The notes beneath the pieces are model-generated. The model was given only the letters and a program-made list of their open reading frames with translations. It was not told the DNA's origin and ran no database searches. Below, one piece after another: positions 62,833-64,000 of a DNA stretch of 64,000 bases; position 1 is the first letter of the stretch; the number at the start of each line of letters is the position of its first letter. A program made the translations under genes and the position numbers. This DNA comes from Pogostemon cablin (Eukaryota; Streptophyta; Magnoliopsida; Lamiales; Lamiaceae), in the NCBI GenBank assembly GCA_023678885.1, contig CM042979.1, forward strand, positions 23,045,481-23,109,480, read 5' to 3'.

Positions 62833-63366
62833 ATGGCATTAAGATTTCCAAGGTTTAGCCAAGGGTTAGTTCAGGACCCCACTACTCGCCGTATTTGGTT
62901 TGGTATTGCTACCGCACATGACTTCGAAAGTCATGATGATATTACTGAGGAACGTCTTTATCAGAATATTTTTGCTTTTCACTTCGGTCAATTAGCAATA
63001 ATTTTTCTGTGGACTTCCGGAAATCTGTTTCATGTAGCTTGGCAAGGAAATTTTGAATCATGGGTACAGGATCCTTTACATGTAAGACCTATTGCTCATG
63101 CAATTTGGGATCCTCATTTTGGTCAACCGGCCGTGGAAGCTTTTACTCGAGGGGGTGCTCTTGGCCCCGTGAATATCGCTTATTCTGGTGTTTATCAGTG
63201 GTGGTATACAATCGGTTTATGCACTAATGAAGATCTTTATACTGGAGCTCTTTTTCTATTATTTCTTTCTGCCATATCCTTAATAGCAGGTTGGCTACAC
63301 TTACAACCGAAATGGAAACCGAGCATTTCATGGTTCAAAAATGCCGAATTCGTCGTCGAGTCATGA
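62833..63366 (+). pseudogene. psaB: psaB 5' part (plastid-derived, truncated)
   Basis: It starts MALRFPRFSQGLVQDPTT and follows the P700 apoprotein A2 N-terminus through LQPKWKPSISWFKNAE. It then leaves homology for FVVES and a stop. That is 177 codons of about 734, so it covers only the first membrane segments, and no working photosystem subunit results. A few substitutions from the usual plastid protein (for example FAFHFG, GLCTN) show relaxed constraint. It lies in mitochondrial-type surroundings, so it is best read as plastid DNA that entered the mitochondrion before the nuclear insertion. Confidence 0.93.
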
Positions 63367-63817
63367 TCCTGCCCTATAACAAGACAAGAGATAGGCGCCT
63401 AAACATGCCGGATCCAAAGAAATAGGTTCTTCCTTCTTTCCAAAGGATCTCTTCCCGTCAAGCTGCCGATCCCTCTGCGGTTGTTCCCCTGTTCCGTTGG
63501 TACTGCATTTGCTCCTCATCTCACCTCGTTGCTTACCAGTTGAGATTCGTGGGCAGCAAAGAAAAGAAAAAGAATAGGGGTCAAAGGAGAGCTAAAAGTT
63601 GAGTACTGGTGCTTTCCAGGTGCTAAAAAGAAAGGGCTAGTTACAAGGAAGTTGCCCATTTGAGCGGGTGCCGCGTTCGAACATTGGTTGATCTTAGCTG
63701 CTGCTTCGTATAGCGATAACGCTTTTCTCTTTCTTAGAGCTCCGCCCCCTAGAGAACTCTGGTTTCGCTTTGGTTGGCTTTATCTTATCTTATAGTAGGT
63801 CTATTTTCTCTTACTTG

Positions 63818-63875
63818 ACCTACTCGGTTAGAGTCACGCTTTCATACGGAAAAAGTCATTGGTTCAAATCCAATT
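63818..63875 (+). pseudogene. trnM-CAU remnant, plastid-like
   Basis: ACCTACT, CGGTTAGAGT, GCTTTCATACGG (anticodon CAT) and AGTCATTGGTTCAAATCCAAT match plastid-type trnM. The D-arm is shortened by about ten bases and the 3' acceptor strand (TTCATGATGA) no longer pairs with ACCTACT. A functional tRNA is unlikely. Confidence 0.7.
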
Positions 63876-64000
63876 CATGATGATAGTGAGGATGAGAAGT
63901 TCTGAAAAGAGCTACTTCAGGATCGATGTAATTGAGCTATACCCACCCACGCCAGAAGGTCATGCTGTCGATTAATCTCCCATTTTTTTCTCTGTGCTCT

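Larger units (their letters stand above)
51570..64000. other. Mitochondrial-type DNA inserted in the nucleus (NUMT), at least 12.4 kb
   Basis: From about 51570 base composition and texture change: fewer AT runs, and many short CTTTC/GAAAG-rich stretches typical of plant mitochondrial spacers. It holds a plasmid-type DNA polymerase piece, plastid psaA/psaB, a plastid-like trnM remnant and a possible rRNA scrap, but no intact mitochondrial gene that I recognise. An hAT element with target duplication inside it (53108-53620) indicates nuclear residence. Stretches 51570-53100, 53630-55180, 55960-59300, 59345-60570, 60920-62700 and 63370-63810 hold short frames I cannot assign. The left border is approximate; the right border is outside the window. 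Confidence 0.75.

Noticed and set aside
51570..64000. Reading this block as part of a genuine mitochondrial chromosome joined by misassembly
   Set aside because: The hAT element with target duplication points to nuclear residence; still, the left junction should be checked with long reads.

Overview
This window reads as plant nuclear DNA, very probably from a eudicot. It holds spliced plant genes with AT-rich introns, dense plant-type transposons (Ty3/gypsy Tat, Ty1/copia, Helitron, hAT, Stowaway, Mutator-like) and, at the right end, a long block of organelle-derived DNA. I cannot name the species from the sequence alone.

Layout. 1-3500: the middle of a minus-strand oxysterol-binding-protein-related (ORP) gene. 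Three coding exons are visible, and the gene is cut by the window edge and by a 500-N gap (3501-4000). 4000-9500: transposon debris, with a decayed copia pol 3' end, its 1.41 kb LTR, an 86-bp triplicate, and an AT-rich stretch with an LTR-like tract. 9590-12250: a foldback structure with long inverted arms, followed by two members of a TIR element family and an array of GTGATAA-type repeats. 15.0-16.0 kb: an hAT-like element and a GC-rich patch.

17577-23793: the best gene here, a complete 12-exon minus-strand RIN2/RIN3-type RING-CUE E3 ubiquitin ligase. My exon model gives 566 residues without a stop and needs one GC-AG intron. 24.6-36.4 kb: intergenic, with Stowaway MITEs, a Pack-MULE-like element carrying a broken GMC-oxidoreductase (mandelonitrile-lyase-like) fragment, Helitron ends and tandem repeats.

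36396-50303: a Helitron with a decayed helicase 3' region, split by an 11.74-kb Tat-clade LTR retrotransposon (37838-49581). The retrotransposon has two 1112-bp LTRs with 11 differences, CATGT target duplications, and gag-pro-RT-RH-aRH-INT in one frame broken by five nonsense codons. Its 3' non-coding region is GC-rich and carries promoter-like and splice-like signals on the antisense strand.

About 51.57-64.0 kb: mitochondrial-type DNA. It contains a linear-plasmid family-B DNA polymerase fragment, plastid psaA/psaB pieces, a trnM-like remnant and a possible plastid 16S scrap. An hAT element with an exact 8-bp target duplication inside this block argues that it is a nuclear insertion (NUMT) that carries older plastid-to-mitochondrion transfers.

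How the parts relate: only the ORP and RIN genes look like working host genes. Almost everything else is layered mobile or organelle DNA, and the layering order can be read from target duplications and interrupted reading frames.
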